64,000 nucleotides of DNA from the NCBI GenBank assembly GCA_937910665.1, contig CALEPR010000108.1, positions 33,240 to 97,239 of the forward strand. The letters are read 5' to 3'. Every line of letters starts with the position of its first letter. The first letter of the stretch is position 1. The translations under genes were made by a program, and so were the position numbers. Under the pieces are notes generated by a model that saw nothing but the letters and a program-made list of their open reading frames with translations, was not told where the DNA came from and made no database searches. This DNA is from an uncultured Selenomonadales bacterium (GTDB lineage Bacteria; Bacillota; Negativicutes; Selenomonadales; Selenomonadaceae). This document shows, piece by piece, positions 16,776 to 23,767 of this stretch.

Positions 16776-17321
16776 ATGTCAATTTATGATTTCACTGTTA
16801 AAACTAACAAAGGCGTTGAAAAAAATCTCGGCGACTACAAAGGAAAAGTTTTGCTGATCGTGAACACCGCTTCTAAGTGCGGTTTCACTCCGCAATTTGA
16901 AGGGCTCCAGAAACTTTACAAAACTTACAAAGACAAAGGTTTGGAAATTCTCGGCTTTCCTTGCAATCAATTCGCGGGACAGGAGCCGGGCAACAACGAA
17001 GAAGTTCAAAGTTTTTGCAAGCTGAATTACGGAGTAACTTTCCAGATTTTTGAAAAAGGCGACGTACGCGGAGAAACTGCTCAGCCGCTTTTCAAATATC
17101 TGACCGAGCAGAAAGGTTTCAAAGGTTTCGACGAAAATCATCCGATCACAAAACCTTTGATGGATGCGCTGAAAAATAATTTTCCGGAATTTCTCGAAGG
17201 TGACGGAATTAAATGGAACTTCACAAAATTTTTGATTGACCGCGAGGGAAATGTAGTGGAGCGTTTCGAGCCGACGACAGATCCTGCGGCGATTGCCGAC
17301 GACATTGAAAAACTTTTGTAA
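16776..17321 (+). CDS. glutathione peroxidase-family thiol peroxidase
   Basis: This 181-residue peroxidase of the GPx family reduces hydroperoxides in the cytosol. The catalytic cysteine C35 lies in [11 protein letters not shown], Cys rather than Sec, and is supported by [12 protein letters not shown] (Gln) and [10 protein letters not shown] (Trp). Bacterial members generally use thioredoxin or glutaredoxin rather than glutathione, which fits the adjacent dithiol protein. GGAGG precedes the ATG. It is followed by a hairpin and T-run before hemC. Confidence 0.93.
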   Translation: MSIYDFTVKTNKGVEKNLGDYKGKVLLIVNTASKCGFTPQFEGLQKLYKTYKDKGLEILGFPCNQFAGQEPGNNEEVQSFCKLNYGVTFQIFEKGDVRGETAQPLFKYLTEQKGFKGFDENHPITKPLMDALKNNFPEFLEGDGIKWNFTKFLIDREGNVVERFEPTTDPAAIADDIEKLL

Positions 17322-17359
17322 ATAAAATTTTTTGACACAGAAACAGAAATTTTTTTATG

Positions 17360-17391
17360 CTCTGCAACCGAGTTTGGAGAGTTTTTTTTTT
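17360..17391 (+). terminator. terminator between peroxidase and hemC
   Basis: Arms CTCT-g-CAA and TTT-g-g-AGAG (one mismatch) are followed by a run of ten T residues, just before the hemC ribosome site GGAGGAGG. Confidence 0.55.
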
Positions 17392-17409
17392 GCGGAGGAG
17401 GAAATTTTT

Positions 17410-18318
17410 TTGCAGAAATTAAAAATCGGAACGCGGGGAAGTAAACTTGCTCTCTGGCAGGCGAAATTTGTTGCAGAAAAATTGCGCGAAAAAAATTTTG
17501 ATGTCGAACTTGTAAAAATTCAAACTACAGGCGATAAAATTTTAGATGCGCCACTTTCAAAAATCGGCGGCAAGGGACTTTTCACGAAAGAAATTGAAGT
17601 TCAAATGTCGGCAGGAAAAATCGACTTGGCAGTTCACAGCTTGAAAGATGTTCCGACCGAACTCCCTGCAGGTTTTAAAATTGCCGCGATAACCAAACGC
17701 GCAGAGCCTTTCGACGCATTTGTCAGCGATAAGTTTTCCACGCTTGAAAGTTTACCAAAAAATTCAGTAGTCGGCACTTCAAGTTTGCGACGCGCGGCAC
17801 AAATTTTAAAACTTCGCCCGGACTTGCAGATAAAAAATTTGCGCGGCAACGTCGATACAAGATTGAAAAAATTATCTGCCGGAGAATTTGACGCGATAAT
17901 TTTGGCGCAGGCAGGACTTGAAAGACTTGGCTACAGTTCCAGAATCAAACAAATTTTGACTGAAATTATTCCTGCGGCAGGTCAAGGCGCACTTGCTATT
18001 GAAATTCGCGAGGACGACTTACAGACTTTCAATGCTGTAAAATTTTTGAACGACGCGGACACTTGCACGGCTATAAAAGTTGAGCGCGATTTTTTGCAGA
18101 CAGTCGGCGGCAGTTGTCAAATACCTGTAGGAATCTTCGCTGAAGTTGAGGGAGAAAAAATTTCTGCGCGGGCTATTATTTCCTCGACGGACGGAAAAAA
18201 TTTTGTCGAGGATTTTAAAACTGATTCAGTAAAAAATCTTGCTGACTTCGGAAAAAATTTTGCTGAAATTTTGCTTGAACGCGGCGGCAGAGAAATTTTG
18301 AAGCAGTTAGAAATTTAA
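17410..18318 (+). CDS. hemC: porphobilinogen deaminase (hydroxymethylbilane synthase)
   Basis: HemC joins four porphobilinogens into hydroxymethylbilane in haem/corrin synthesis. Diagnostic stretches are KIGTRGSKLALWQ at the N-terminus, HSLKDVPTELP, GTSSLRRAAQI, LRGNVDTRLKKL and AAGQGALAIEIR. The dipyrromethane cofactor cysteine lies in GGSCQIPVG (about C236). I start at TTG 17410, right after GGAGGAGG; an upstream in-frame start at 17332 would add residues unlike the family and would span the terminator. The product is 302 residues. Other hem genes are not in view. Confidence 0.95.
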   Translation: MQKLKIGTRGSKLALWQAKFVAEKLREKNFDVELVKIQTTGDKILDAPLSKIGGKGLFTKEIEVQMSAGKIDLAVHSLKDVPTELPAGFKIAAITKRAEPFDAFVSDKFSTLESLPKNSVVGTSSLRRAAQILKLRPDLQIKNLRGNVDTRLKKLSAGEFDAIILAQAGLERLGYSSRIKQILTEIIPAAGQGALAIEIREDDLQTFNAVKFLNDADTCTAIKVERDFLQTVGGSCQIPVGIFAEVEGEKISARAIISSTDGKNFVEDFKTDSVKNLADFGKNFAEILLERGGREILKQLEI

Positions 18319-18328
18319 AAATTTTTCA

Positions 18329-18353
18329 CTCCGCACGGTCGGAGATTTTTTTT
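18329..18353 (+). terminator. terminator after hemC (repeat type A)
   Basis: CTCCG-cacggt-CGGAG followed by A and eight T residues. The same stem and a similar loop recur at 19049 and 19819. Confidence 0.85.
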
Positions 18354-18365
18354 GTAAAATTTTTG

Positions 18366-18374
18366 TGATATAAT
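18366..18374 (+). promoter_or_regulatory. extended -10 promoter for PIN module 1
   Basis: TGATATAAT at 18366-18374 is an extended -10 box (TGn-TATAAT), 24 bases before the GTG start. No clear -35 box is visible. Confidence 0.5.
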
Positions 18375-18398
18375 GTAAAAAATTTTGTAGGTGATGTT

Positions 18399-18830
18399 GT
18401 GAAAATTTACTTGGATAATTGCTGTTATAATCGTCCATTCGATGACCAAAAACAAATTAAAATTCAGCTTGAAACTATCGCAAAGTTGCATATTCAAAAT
18501 AAAATTAAAATCGGCATTTATGACTTAGTTTGGTCTTATGTTTTGGATTATGAAAATAAAAATAATCCTTACGATGATAAAAAATTTCAAATTTCTGACT
18601 GGCGTTTTATTGCGAAAGAAAATATTTCTGAAGAAAATGAAGAAATTATTTTGACTGCGGAGAGATTTCAAACCGAAAAAAATTTTAAAACTTATGACGC
18701 ATTGCATGTTTCTTGCGCGATTTTTGCTAAATGCGATTATTTTATAACAGTCGATAAAAAATTGTTGAATACGCATGTTGATGAAATTAAAATTGTCAGT
18801 CCGATAAATTTTTTGCAGGAGGTGGAATAA
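18399..18830 (+). CDS. PIN-domain putative ribonuclease, module 1
   Basis: This 143-residue protein is predicted to be a PIN-fold RNase, likely a toxin. Acidic residues sit where PIN active sites need them: D6 (IYLDNCCYNRPFD), E52, D100 (TYDALHVSCAIF) and D119 (FITVDKKLL). The start is GTG after TAGGTGATG. It is directly followed, without a gap, by a 68-residue protein. It is clearly paralogous to the protein at 19146 (IYLD-CCYNR-FD, CDYF-TVDK-LLN). The target RNA cannot be told from sequence. Confidence 0.82.
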   Translation: MKIYLDNCCYNRPFDDQKQIKIQLETIAKLHIQNKIKIGIYDLVWSYVLDYENKNNPYDDKKFQISDWRFIAKENISEENEEIILTAERFQTEKNFKTYDALHVSCAIFAKCDYFITVDKKLLNTHVDEIKIVSPINFLQEVE

Positions 18831-19037
18831 ATGCAAACAGATAATGCAATCAGACTTGCTGGAATGAAAATTTTGAGCGAAAAACTTGGAATTGTTGACG
18901 CTGAAAGATTTATTACACTGATAAGTCGCGAAAATTTTGATTATACAAAGTGGCGAGAAGAAAATTTAAATCAAAATATTTCAGTTCGTGAACTCAGCAA
19001 GCAAGCAACAGAATATACAAAAAAATTTAAATCCTGA
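18831..19037 (+). CDS. small protein paired with PIN module 1 (putative antitoxin)
   Basis: The 68-residue protein is charged, with no membrane helix. Its start ATG abuts the PIN stop codon, and GGAGGTGG lies in the end of the PIN gene. Shared features with its paralogue at 19588 are GMK(I/L)L near the start, LG-(I/V)(D/E) followed by FI, and DYTKWREENL. The family has no function I can name. Partnership with a PIN gene in both copies suggests an antitoxin or co-factor, although the toxin-first order is the reverse of most vapBC pairs. Confidence 0.7.
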   Translation: MQTDNAIRLAGMKILSEKLGIVDAERFITLISRENFDYTKWREENLNQNISVRELSKQATEYTKKFKS

Positions 19038-19048
19038 AAACTCTTTCA

Positions 19049-19074
19049 CTCCGTATTGTCGGAGATTTTTTTTT
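19049..19074 (+). terminator. terminator after PIN module 1 (repeat type A)
   Basis: CTCCG-tattgt-CGGAG followed by A and a T run; nearly identical to those after hemC and module 2. Confidence 0.85.
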
Positions 19075-19145
19075 GAAATTTTTCTGCAGGAAAATTTTTT
19101 GCATTGTTGAAACTGTTTTTGAAAAAAATTTTTGGAAGTGATAGT

Positions 19146-19598
19146 TTGCAAATTTATTTAGATATGTGTTGCTATAATCGACAGTTCGACGAAAAAAATT
19201 CTGAGAAGATTATTTTGGAAGCAAATGCAATTATGTATATCAGAAATAAAATTCGGCAGGGAAATTTTGATTTAGTAACTTCATTTATGTTGCACTATGA
19301 AAATTCTCAAAAAATTAACGAACAACAAAAAATTGACATAGAAAAATTTTTTAAAACTTACAAAAAAATTCACGTCGGGATAGAAAATGTCGATAATCTA
19401 GTTGAATCGATTAAAAAAATTATGTCAACAGGAATAAAACGCAAAGACGCAACGCATTTAGCCAGCGCGATTTTTGCAGATTGCGACTATTTTTTGACTG
19501 TCGATAAAAGATTATTGAATTTTAAATCTGACAAAATTAAAATGATAAATCCTGTAGATTTTGTAAAAATTTTGGAGGTTGATGAAAATGTTGAGTGA
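19146..19598 (+). CDS. PIN-domain putative ribonuclease, module 2
   Basis: This is a paralogue of the module 1 PIN protein, 150 residues from TTG 19146. D6 (IYLDMCCYNRQFD), E52, D101 (RKDATHLASAIF) and D120 (FLTVDKRLLN) match the PIN acidic tetrad. GGAAGTGA sits before TTG 19146, and from there the N-terminus aligns exactly with module 1. A longer in-frame start at 19104 would add a lysine/phenylalanine stretch lacking in the paralogue. It overlaps the following small gene by 11 bases. Confidence 0.8.
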   Translation: MQIYLDMCCYNRQFDEKNSEKIILEANAIMYIRNKIRQGNFDLVTSFMLHYENSQKINEQQKIDIEKFFKTYKKIHVGIENVDNLVESIKKIMSTGIKRKDATHLASAIFADCDYFLTVDKRLLNFKSDKIKMINPVDFVKILEVDENVE

Positions 19599-19806
19599 AA
19601 AAGAAATTATGACGCGCGGAATGAAATTGCTTGAAGAAAATTTAGGCGATGTTGAAACAACAATTTTTATTTCAAATTTGATGCAGGAAGGCAGAAATTC
19701 ACCGCCGGATTACACAGAATGGCGCAGAAATTATTTTGATAATCTCAGCGATGAAGATTTTTTTGCAGATTTAAAAAATCACTTCAAAAATCAAAAAACT
19801 ATCTAA
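19588..19806 (+). CDS. small protein paired with PIN module 2 (putative antitoxin)
   Basis: The 72-residue protein is a paralogue of the module 1 partner. It shares GMKLLEENLGDVE, FI, and DYTEWRRNYF. ATG 19588 has GGAGG eight bases upstream, inside the PIN gene; ATG 19582 is too close to that site. The overlap with the PIN gene suggests coupled translation. Antitoxin function is inference from context only. Confidence 0.68.
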   Translation: MLSEKEIMTRGMKLLEENLGDVETTIFISNLMQEGRNSPPDYTEWRRNYFDNLSDEDFFADLKNHFKNQKTI

Positions 19807-19818
19807 ACTAAATTTATA

Positions 19819-19844
19819 CTCCGCATTGTCGGAGATTTTTTTTT
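19819..19844 (+). terminator. terminator after PIN module 2 (repeat type A)
   Basis: CTCCG-cattgt-CGGAG followed by A and a T run; third copy of the same terminator within 1.5 kb. Confidence 0.85.
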
Positions 19845-19918
19845 GAAATTTTTAAAAATCTTGCGTTGAAGTCTTAAATAAATTTTTCTGCAAATTTTTT
19901 GAAAAATTTAAAAATTGC

Positions 19919-19948
19919 TTGACAAATGCGAAGACGGGTGGGTATAAT
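19919..19948 (+). promoter_or_regulatory. consensus promoter of the TPR gene
   Basis: A perfect TTGACA (19919-19924), 18-base spacer and a perfect TATAAT (19943-19948). Confidence 0.75.
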
Positions 19949-19987
19949 GAGCGGCATAATTTTTACAAAAATTTAGGATGATTAAAA

Positions 19988-21256
19988 ATGTACAGGAAAA
20001 AATTTTTACCGAAACTTTTAATTGCGTCGCTTTTTGTTGGCGGAGTAAATTTTGTTCCTGCAACTGTGAATTTCAACGCAGAAAATTTGCAAATTATTTC
20101 TGTTGCATATGCTGAAGTAAAAACTGTGACTGTGAACGGTTCTGCAGGAATGTCTTTCGGCGATAATGATGAAAAAATTTTAAATATGGCGAAAAATGCA
20201 GCGAGAATGAACGCAATTCAAGCTGCGAAGGAACAAGCTGGCATTTATATTAAAAGCTATGTAAAAACTATCAATGGAGTTTTGACTGATGACTATATTC
20301 TGGCGTACGCAAGCAATAACATTAAAATTATTTCTGAAAGTTACAAGAAAGATTTTTATAATGAAAGTGACTTGCGCGGAAATTTGACAGGAAATGTCGG
20401 TTTTAAATATATTGCGACTGTCACTGTTGAAATTGATACTTCAGATTTGCAAAATTATATTCGCCGTGATGAACAAGAAAAAGCTACATTGGCAGAACAG
20501 GCAAAATCTTCACAGAAAAATATTGCTGAAATTAACAAAAATATTGAGGCTTTAAATAAAACTTTCAAAAATAAAACTTCAGAGGAAATTCAATCTGAAA
20601 TTCAAAAAATTGATAATAAAATTTTAAGGCGACAAAGAATTGACGAGGCAAACAAACTTGCTGATAAAGGATGGAAACTTTGGGAGAAAAAAGATTACGA
20701 AGGTGCAATTTTAAAATATAATGAGGCGATAAAATTAAGACCAAATTATGCCAATTTTTATTGGAAACGTGCGGTTGCTTATGAATGTTTGAAAAATTAT
20801 GAGCAGGCAGCTATAGATTATACTAAAGCAAAAGATTTACGTGAAAAATATTTAAATTCACTTGATTCCAAAGACATTAGTTCTACACATATTGATCGGC
20901 TAATAAGTGAATATGAAGATAGAGCAAATAATTATACAAAATCGAAAAATTATGATAACGCAATCTCTGACTATACTAAAATATTGGAATTGTATCAAAA
21001 AAGATTGGATGTTCTTAAAAAAGAGTTGTCGCAAATTTCATATCCAATAGAAAAAAAATTGAAAGAAAAAAGTGAAATAGAATATACAGATAGAAAGGTT
21101 GCGTATGTATATTCGCGTCGTGGTAGTGTTTACAAAGAATTAAAAAATTATGAACAAGCAATTTCGGATTATACAGAAGCAATTAGACTGAATCCGAAAT
21201 TTGGATTTGCATATGTGGCTCGTGGTCAGATTTATAAAGAATTAAAAAATTTTTAA
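19988..21256 (+). CDS. exported TPR protein, truncated by an in-frame stop
   Basis: Residues 1-42 form a signal peptide ending near SVAYAEV. Residues about 45-160 resemble the LPP20/FlgT-N-like fold found in envelope proteins (AARMNAIQAAKEQAG, YIATVTVEID). A short coiled region (about 163-215) leads into TPR units (YEGAILKYNEAIKLRPNYANFYWKRA in shorter pieces: EGAILKYNEAIKLRPN, NYEQAISDYTEAIRLNP). Reading stops at TAA 21254-21256 in the middle of a TPR. The same frame then continues another 72 codons with two more TPRs, so this is a recently truncated gene. The role is unknown; it is probably an envelope scaffold. Confidence 0.8.
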   Translation: MYRKKFLPKLLIASLFVGGVNFVPATVNFNAENLQIISVAYAEVKTVTVNGSAGMSFGDNDEKILNMAKNAARMNAIQAAKEQAGIYIKSYVKTINGVLTDDYILAYASNNIKIISESYKKDFYNESDLRGNLTGNVGFKYIATVTVEIDTSDLQNYIRRDEQEKATLAEQAKSSQKNIAEINKNIEALNKTFKNKTSEEIQSEIQKIDNKILRRQRIDEANKLADKGWKLWEKKDYEGAILKYNEAIKLRPNYANFYWKRAVAYECLKNYEQAAIDYTKAKDLREKYLNSLDSKDISSTHIDRLISEYEDRANNYTKSKNYDNAISDYTKILELYQKRLDVLKKELSQISYPIEKKLKEKSEIEYTDRKVAYVYSRRGSVYKELKNYEQAISDYTEAIRLNPKFGFAYVARGQIYKELKNF

Positions 21257-21475
21257 CAGGCAATTGACGACTATAATCAGGCAATTTCAGCTTATACAGA
21301 AGTGATTAGGCTGGATCCGAAAGATGGATTAGCATATGAGGCTCGTGGTCAGATTTATAAAGAATTAAAAAATTATGAACAGGCAATTTCAGATTATAAA
21401 AAGGCAATTCGGTTAAAAGTTGAATATGCAAAAGTTCTTTTAAAAGATTTACAGGAAAAATTGAAAAAACAATGA
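21257..21475 (+). pseudogene. in-frame TPR remainder cut off by the TAA stop
   Basis: Downstream of TAA 21254-21256 the same frame stays open to TGA 21473-21475. It encodes QAIDDYNQAISAYTEVIRLD and a further TPR ending LLKDLQEKLKKQ. The intact copy in the same gene reads AAAAATTATGAACAGGCAATT where the broken copy reads AAAAATTTTTAACAGGCAATT. Two base changes (TAT to TTT, GAA to TAA) therefore explain the stop. The stretch GCTCGTGGTCAGATTTATAA occurs on both sides, marking a recent tandem duplication. Confidence 0.85.
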
Positions 21476-21545
21476 TGAAAGAAAGTTGGTGTTTTAAGAC
21501 AATCAGATAATATGCATATTCTCCGATGAATGATATAAATTTTTT

Positions 21546-21576
21546 AAGGAGGTGATTTTTGGGAAAAATTTTTTAG
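21546..21576 (+). promoter_or_regulatory. full-length Shine-Dalgarno sequence with a five-codon reading frame
   Basis: AAGGAGGTGAT (21546-21556) is the full complement of a typical 16S 3' end. It is followed by TTG GGA AAA ATT TTT TAG. No longer frame follows. It may be a gene remnant or a tiny leader peptide. Confidence 0.35.
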
Positions 21577-21621
21577 GCGTTGGTACAAAAAATTTTTTAA
21601 TCACAGAAAGGAAGTATTTTT

Positions 21622-22002
21622 ATGGAAAAAGAAATTTTGAGCGACAAAGATTTTGCAGAAAATGTAATTTTGCTCAACCTTGCGAAAAGTTATGACAAGG
21701 AAAATCCGCCGACAAAGTTTGAACTGTATGAAATTACGCGCGGCTATTGGCGAGTTAGTCTTGACAGCGTGAAAAATATTGAGTATGCATTGGCAGTATC
21801 GGGCGGCGAAATTTTGGAAGTTTATAAAATTGCAGCGTGGTTTCCTGCAGAAACAACTTTACGCAGCGTTGAAACTCCGAGCGAAAATGTAGAAAGTCGC
21901 TGTGAATTTGTTGGAAATATTGCGTCGGAAGATATTCGCAAAAAATATATTGGCAAAAAAGTTGAAGTGTATCAAAATCCTGTGCATATGATAAAAAAAT
22001 AA
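21622..22002 (+). CDS. hypothetical protein with a YEITRGYWR motif
   Basis: This soluble 126-residue protein is one I cannot name with certainty. The order FELYEITRGYWRVSLDSVKN, YALAVSGGEILEVYKIAAWF, a variable loop, then EFVGNIASEDIRKKYIGKKV resembles a small ligand- or nucleic-acid-binding domain I associate with ASCH/EVE-like folds in phage and restriction neighbourhoods. That comparison is from memory. A strong GAAAGGAAG site precedes the ATG. The flanks are the broken TPR gene and gmhA. Confidence 0.6.
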   Translation: MEKEILSDKDFAENVILLNLAKSYDKENPPTKFELYEITRGYWRVSLDSVKNIEYALAVSGGEILEVYKIAAWFPAETTLRSVETPSENVESRCEFVGNIASEDIRKKYIGKKVEVYQNPVHMIKK

Positions 22003-22161
22003 ATTTCGGCATATTTTGTAAAAGTAGAGCAGTCGCGGAGCAAATTTTCTGCAGCTGTTGAAAAAAATTTAAAGACTTTCAGGCTATTTTTTTTTGCAGG
22101 AAAATTGCAACGCTTGCAAGAAAAAAGATTTCAAAATTTTTCAGGAGGATGAAATTTTTTT

Positions 22162-22815
22162 ATGAAAGACAGCACTGCGAAAAAAATTGATGAACTTATT
22201 GAAAATTATCCTGAGCTTGAAGTTTGCAGGAATGATTTAAAAATTTCTGCTGAAAAAATTTGCGACGCTTTTCGCGCAGGAAATAAATTGATAACTTGCG
22301 GCAATGGCGGAAGCGCGGCTGACGCTCTGCACATTGTCGGCGAATTGATGAAAGGCTTTGTACTGCCGAGAAAAATTTCTGACTTCAACAAAGATTTTAC
22401 AAAAAGTCTTGAGGAAAATTTTCCTGCCGACGCAGAATATTTCAAAAAAAATTTACAATGCGCTTTGCCTGCAATTTCGCTTGTCGGTGAAACTGCTTTG
22501 ACAACTGCCTTTGCAAATGACAATGCGCCTGACCTTTCTTTTGCCCAGCAACTTTTTGGAATTGGTCGGCGCGGAGATATTTTGCTTGCAATTTCGACTT
22601 CAGGAAATTCAGCAAATGTAGTTTACGCCGTTGAAGTTGCAAAAGTTTTAGGCGTGACTTCAATCGCGCTGACAGGCGAGACCGGCGGCAAATTAAAAAC
22701 TTTGGCTGACATTTCAATTTGTGTGCCAACCAAAGTTACTTATAAAATTCAAGAATTGCATTTGCCAATTTACCACGCTCTTTGCCTTGCGGCTGAGAAT
22801 GAATTTTTCAGCTGA
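22162..22815 (+). CDS. gmhA: SIS-domain phosphoheptose isomerase
   Basis: The family converts sedoheptulose 7-phosphate to D-glycero-manno-heptose 7-phosphate, the first step to ADP-heptose. SIS motifs are clear: LITCGNGGSAADALHIVGEL, ISTSGNSANVVYAVE, IALTGETGGKL and the metal/catalytic QELHLPIYHALC. Length 217 fits the Firmicute version with an extra segment between the first two motifs. GGAGGATG precedes the ATG. Heptose made here could feed LPS or the autotransporter heptosyltransferase whose broken copy lies at 27.1 kb. Confidence 0.87.
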   Translation: MKDSTAKKIDELIENYPELEVCRNDLKISAEKICDAFRAGNKLITCGNGGSAADALHIVGELMKGFVLPRKISDFNKDFTKSLEENFPADAEYFKKNLQCALPAISLVGETALTTAFANDNAPDLSFAQQLFGIGRRGDILLAISTSGNSANVVYAVEVAKVLGVTSIALTGETGGKLKTLADISICVPTKVTYKIQELHLPIYHALCLAAENEFFS

Positions 22816-22823
22816 AAAATTTT

Positions 22824-23675
22824 TCAGTCAAATTCAAAATTTTTTTCGCCGAGACGCTTATAATAAAAAATATATTGCTGCAGAACTCCTGCGTGCCTTC
22901 CAAACTCCAGAAAAACATTTTCGCCGTGAAAATCTTCCTGAATCGCTCGCTTTATCCAAATATCGACAGGCACAAGATTTAATCTGTGGTAAGCGTAAAG
23001 AGCGACGCAATTCGCAACTTTAACGCCAACGCCTTTGACTTGCTGAAGTTCAAGCAACATATCTTCGTCCGGAGTTTTTCTAAATTCGTCGAGGCGAACA
23101 ATTCTTTCAAAAACTTTTTCAATCGCATCGCGAACGTAAGCTCCACGATAGCCGAGCGCACAATTTGAAAGATTGAGCATCGTCGCTTTAGAAAGTTGCT
23201 CAGGCGTCGGGAAAAGATGAACGCCTTCCTCAAAATCTGTTTTAACAATCCTTCCGAACTGATCGCAAATAAGTTCGACCGACTTGCGGATGGCAGGAAT
23301 TGTTTTTCGCTGACTGATAATGAAACTGATTAAAGTTTCAAAAGGTTCTTGGCGCAAAATTCTAATTCCCTTGCTGAAGTCTGCCGCCGCTCTCAAATAA
23401 TCCCCGCAACGCGACCTGTCTGCGTAGTGATAAATCGACTCACGAATATCGGAATACTTCGTTTCCAAGTCAAAATAATTTGACCAAGTGTCGTCCCAAT
23501 CTGCTTGAGAACAACTGACTTCAAAAGTTACTTCATCAAGCTGTTTGATGTAGAGGACATATTTTTTCGTGGTGAACCTGAACAAATTATTTTCAATTTC
23601 CTTAGCGCGAAAACATTGTCCGCTGTCAACAATTTTTCTCAAGTCGAAGTCGTCCTTGATTTTTATCGTCGCCAT
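22824..23675 (-). CDS. ogg: 8-oxoguanine DNA glycosylase (HhH-GPD)
   Basis: This base-excision repair glycosylase/lyase resembles OGG1. The N-terminal domain has DSGQCFRAKE and DLETKYSDIRES. The catalytic core shows SFIISQRKTIPAIRKSVELI, then the helix-hairpin-helix QQVKGVGVKVANCVALYAY followed by LVPVDIWIKRAI. The Lys of GVGVK and the Asp of VPVD are the expected lyase and general base residues. ATG 23675 follows GGAAGGAG; a TTG 18 bases earlier is inside that site. mfd lies 92 bases upstream on the same strand, forming a repair pair. Confidence 0.88.
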   Translation of the reverse strand: MATIKIKDDFDLRKIVDSGQCFRAKEIENNLFRFTTKKYVLYIKQLDEVTFEVSCSQADWDDTWSNYFDLETKYSDIRESIYHYADRSRCGDYLRAAADFSKGIRILRQEPFETLISFIISQRKTIPAIRKSVELICDQFGRIVKTDFEEGVHLFPTPEQLSKATMLNLSNCALGYRGAYVRDAIEKVFERIVRLDEFRKTPDEDMLLELQQVKGVGVKVANCVALYAYHRLNLVPVDIWIKRAIQEDFHGENVFLEFGRHAGVLQQYIFYYKRLGEKNFEFD

Positions 23676-23767
23676 AAAATTTTCTCCTTCCAAAAAGTTT
23701 TACAGATTTTTTTCATATTACTTTACGCCATAATCAAAAAATATGCAACTTTTTTAGAAAAAATTTT

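Noticed and set aside
17332..17409. Longer N-terminus for hemC
   Set aside because: It would read through a hairpin and T run, and the family begins exactly at the TTG following GGAGGAGG.
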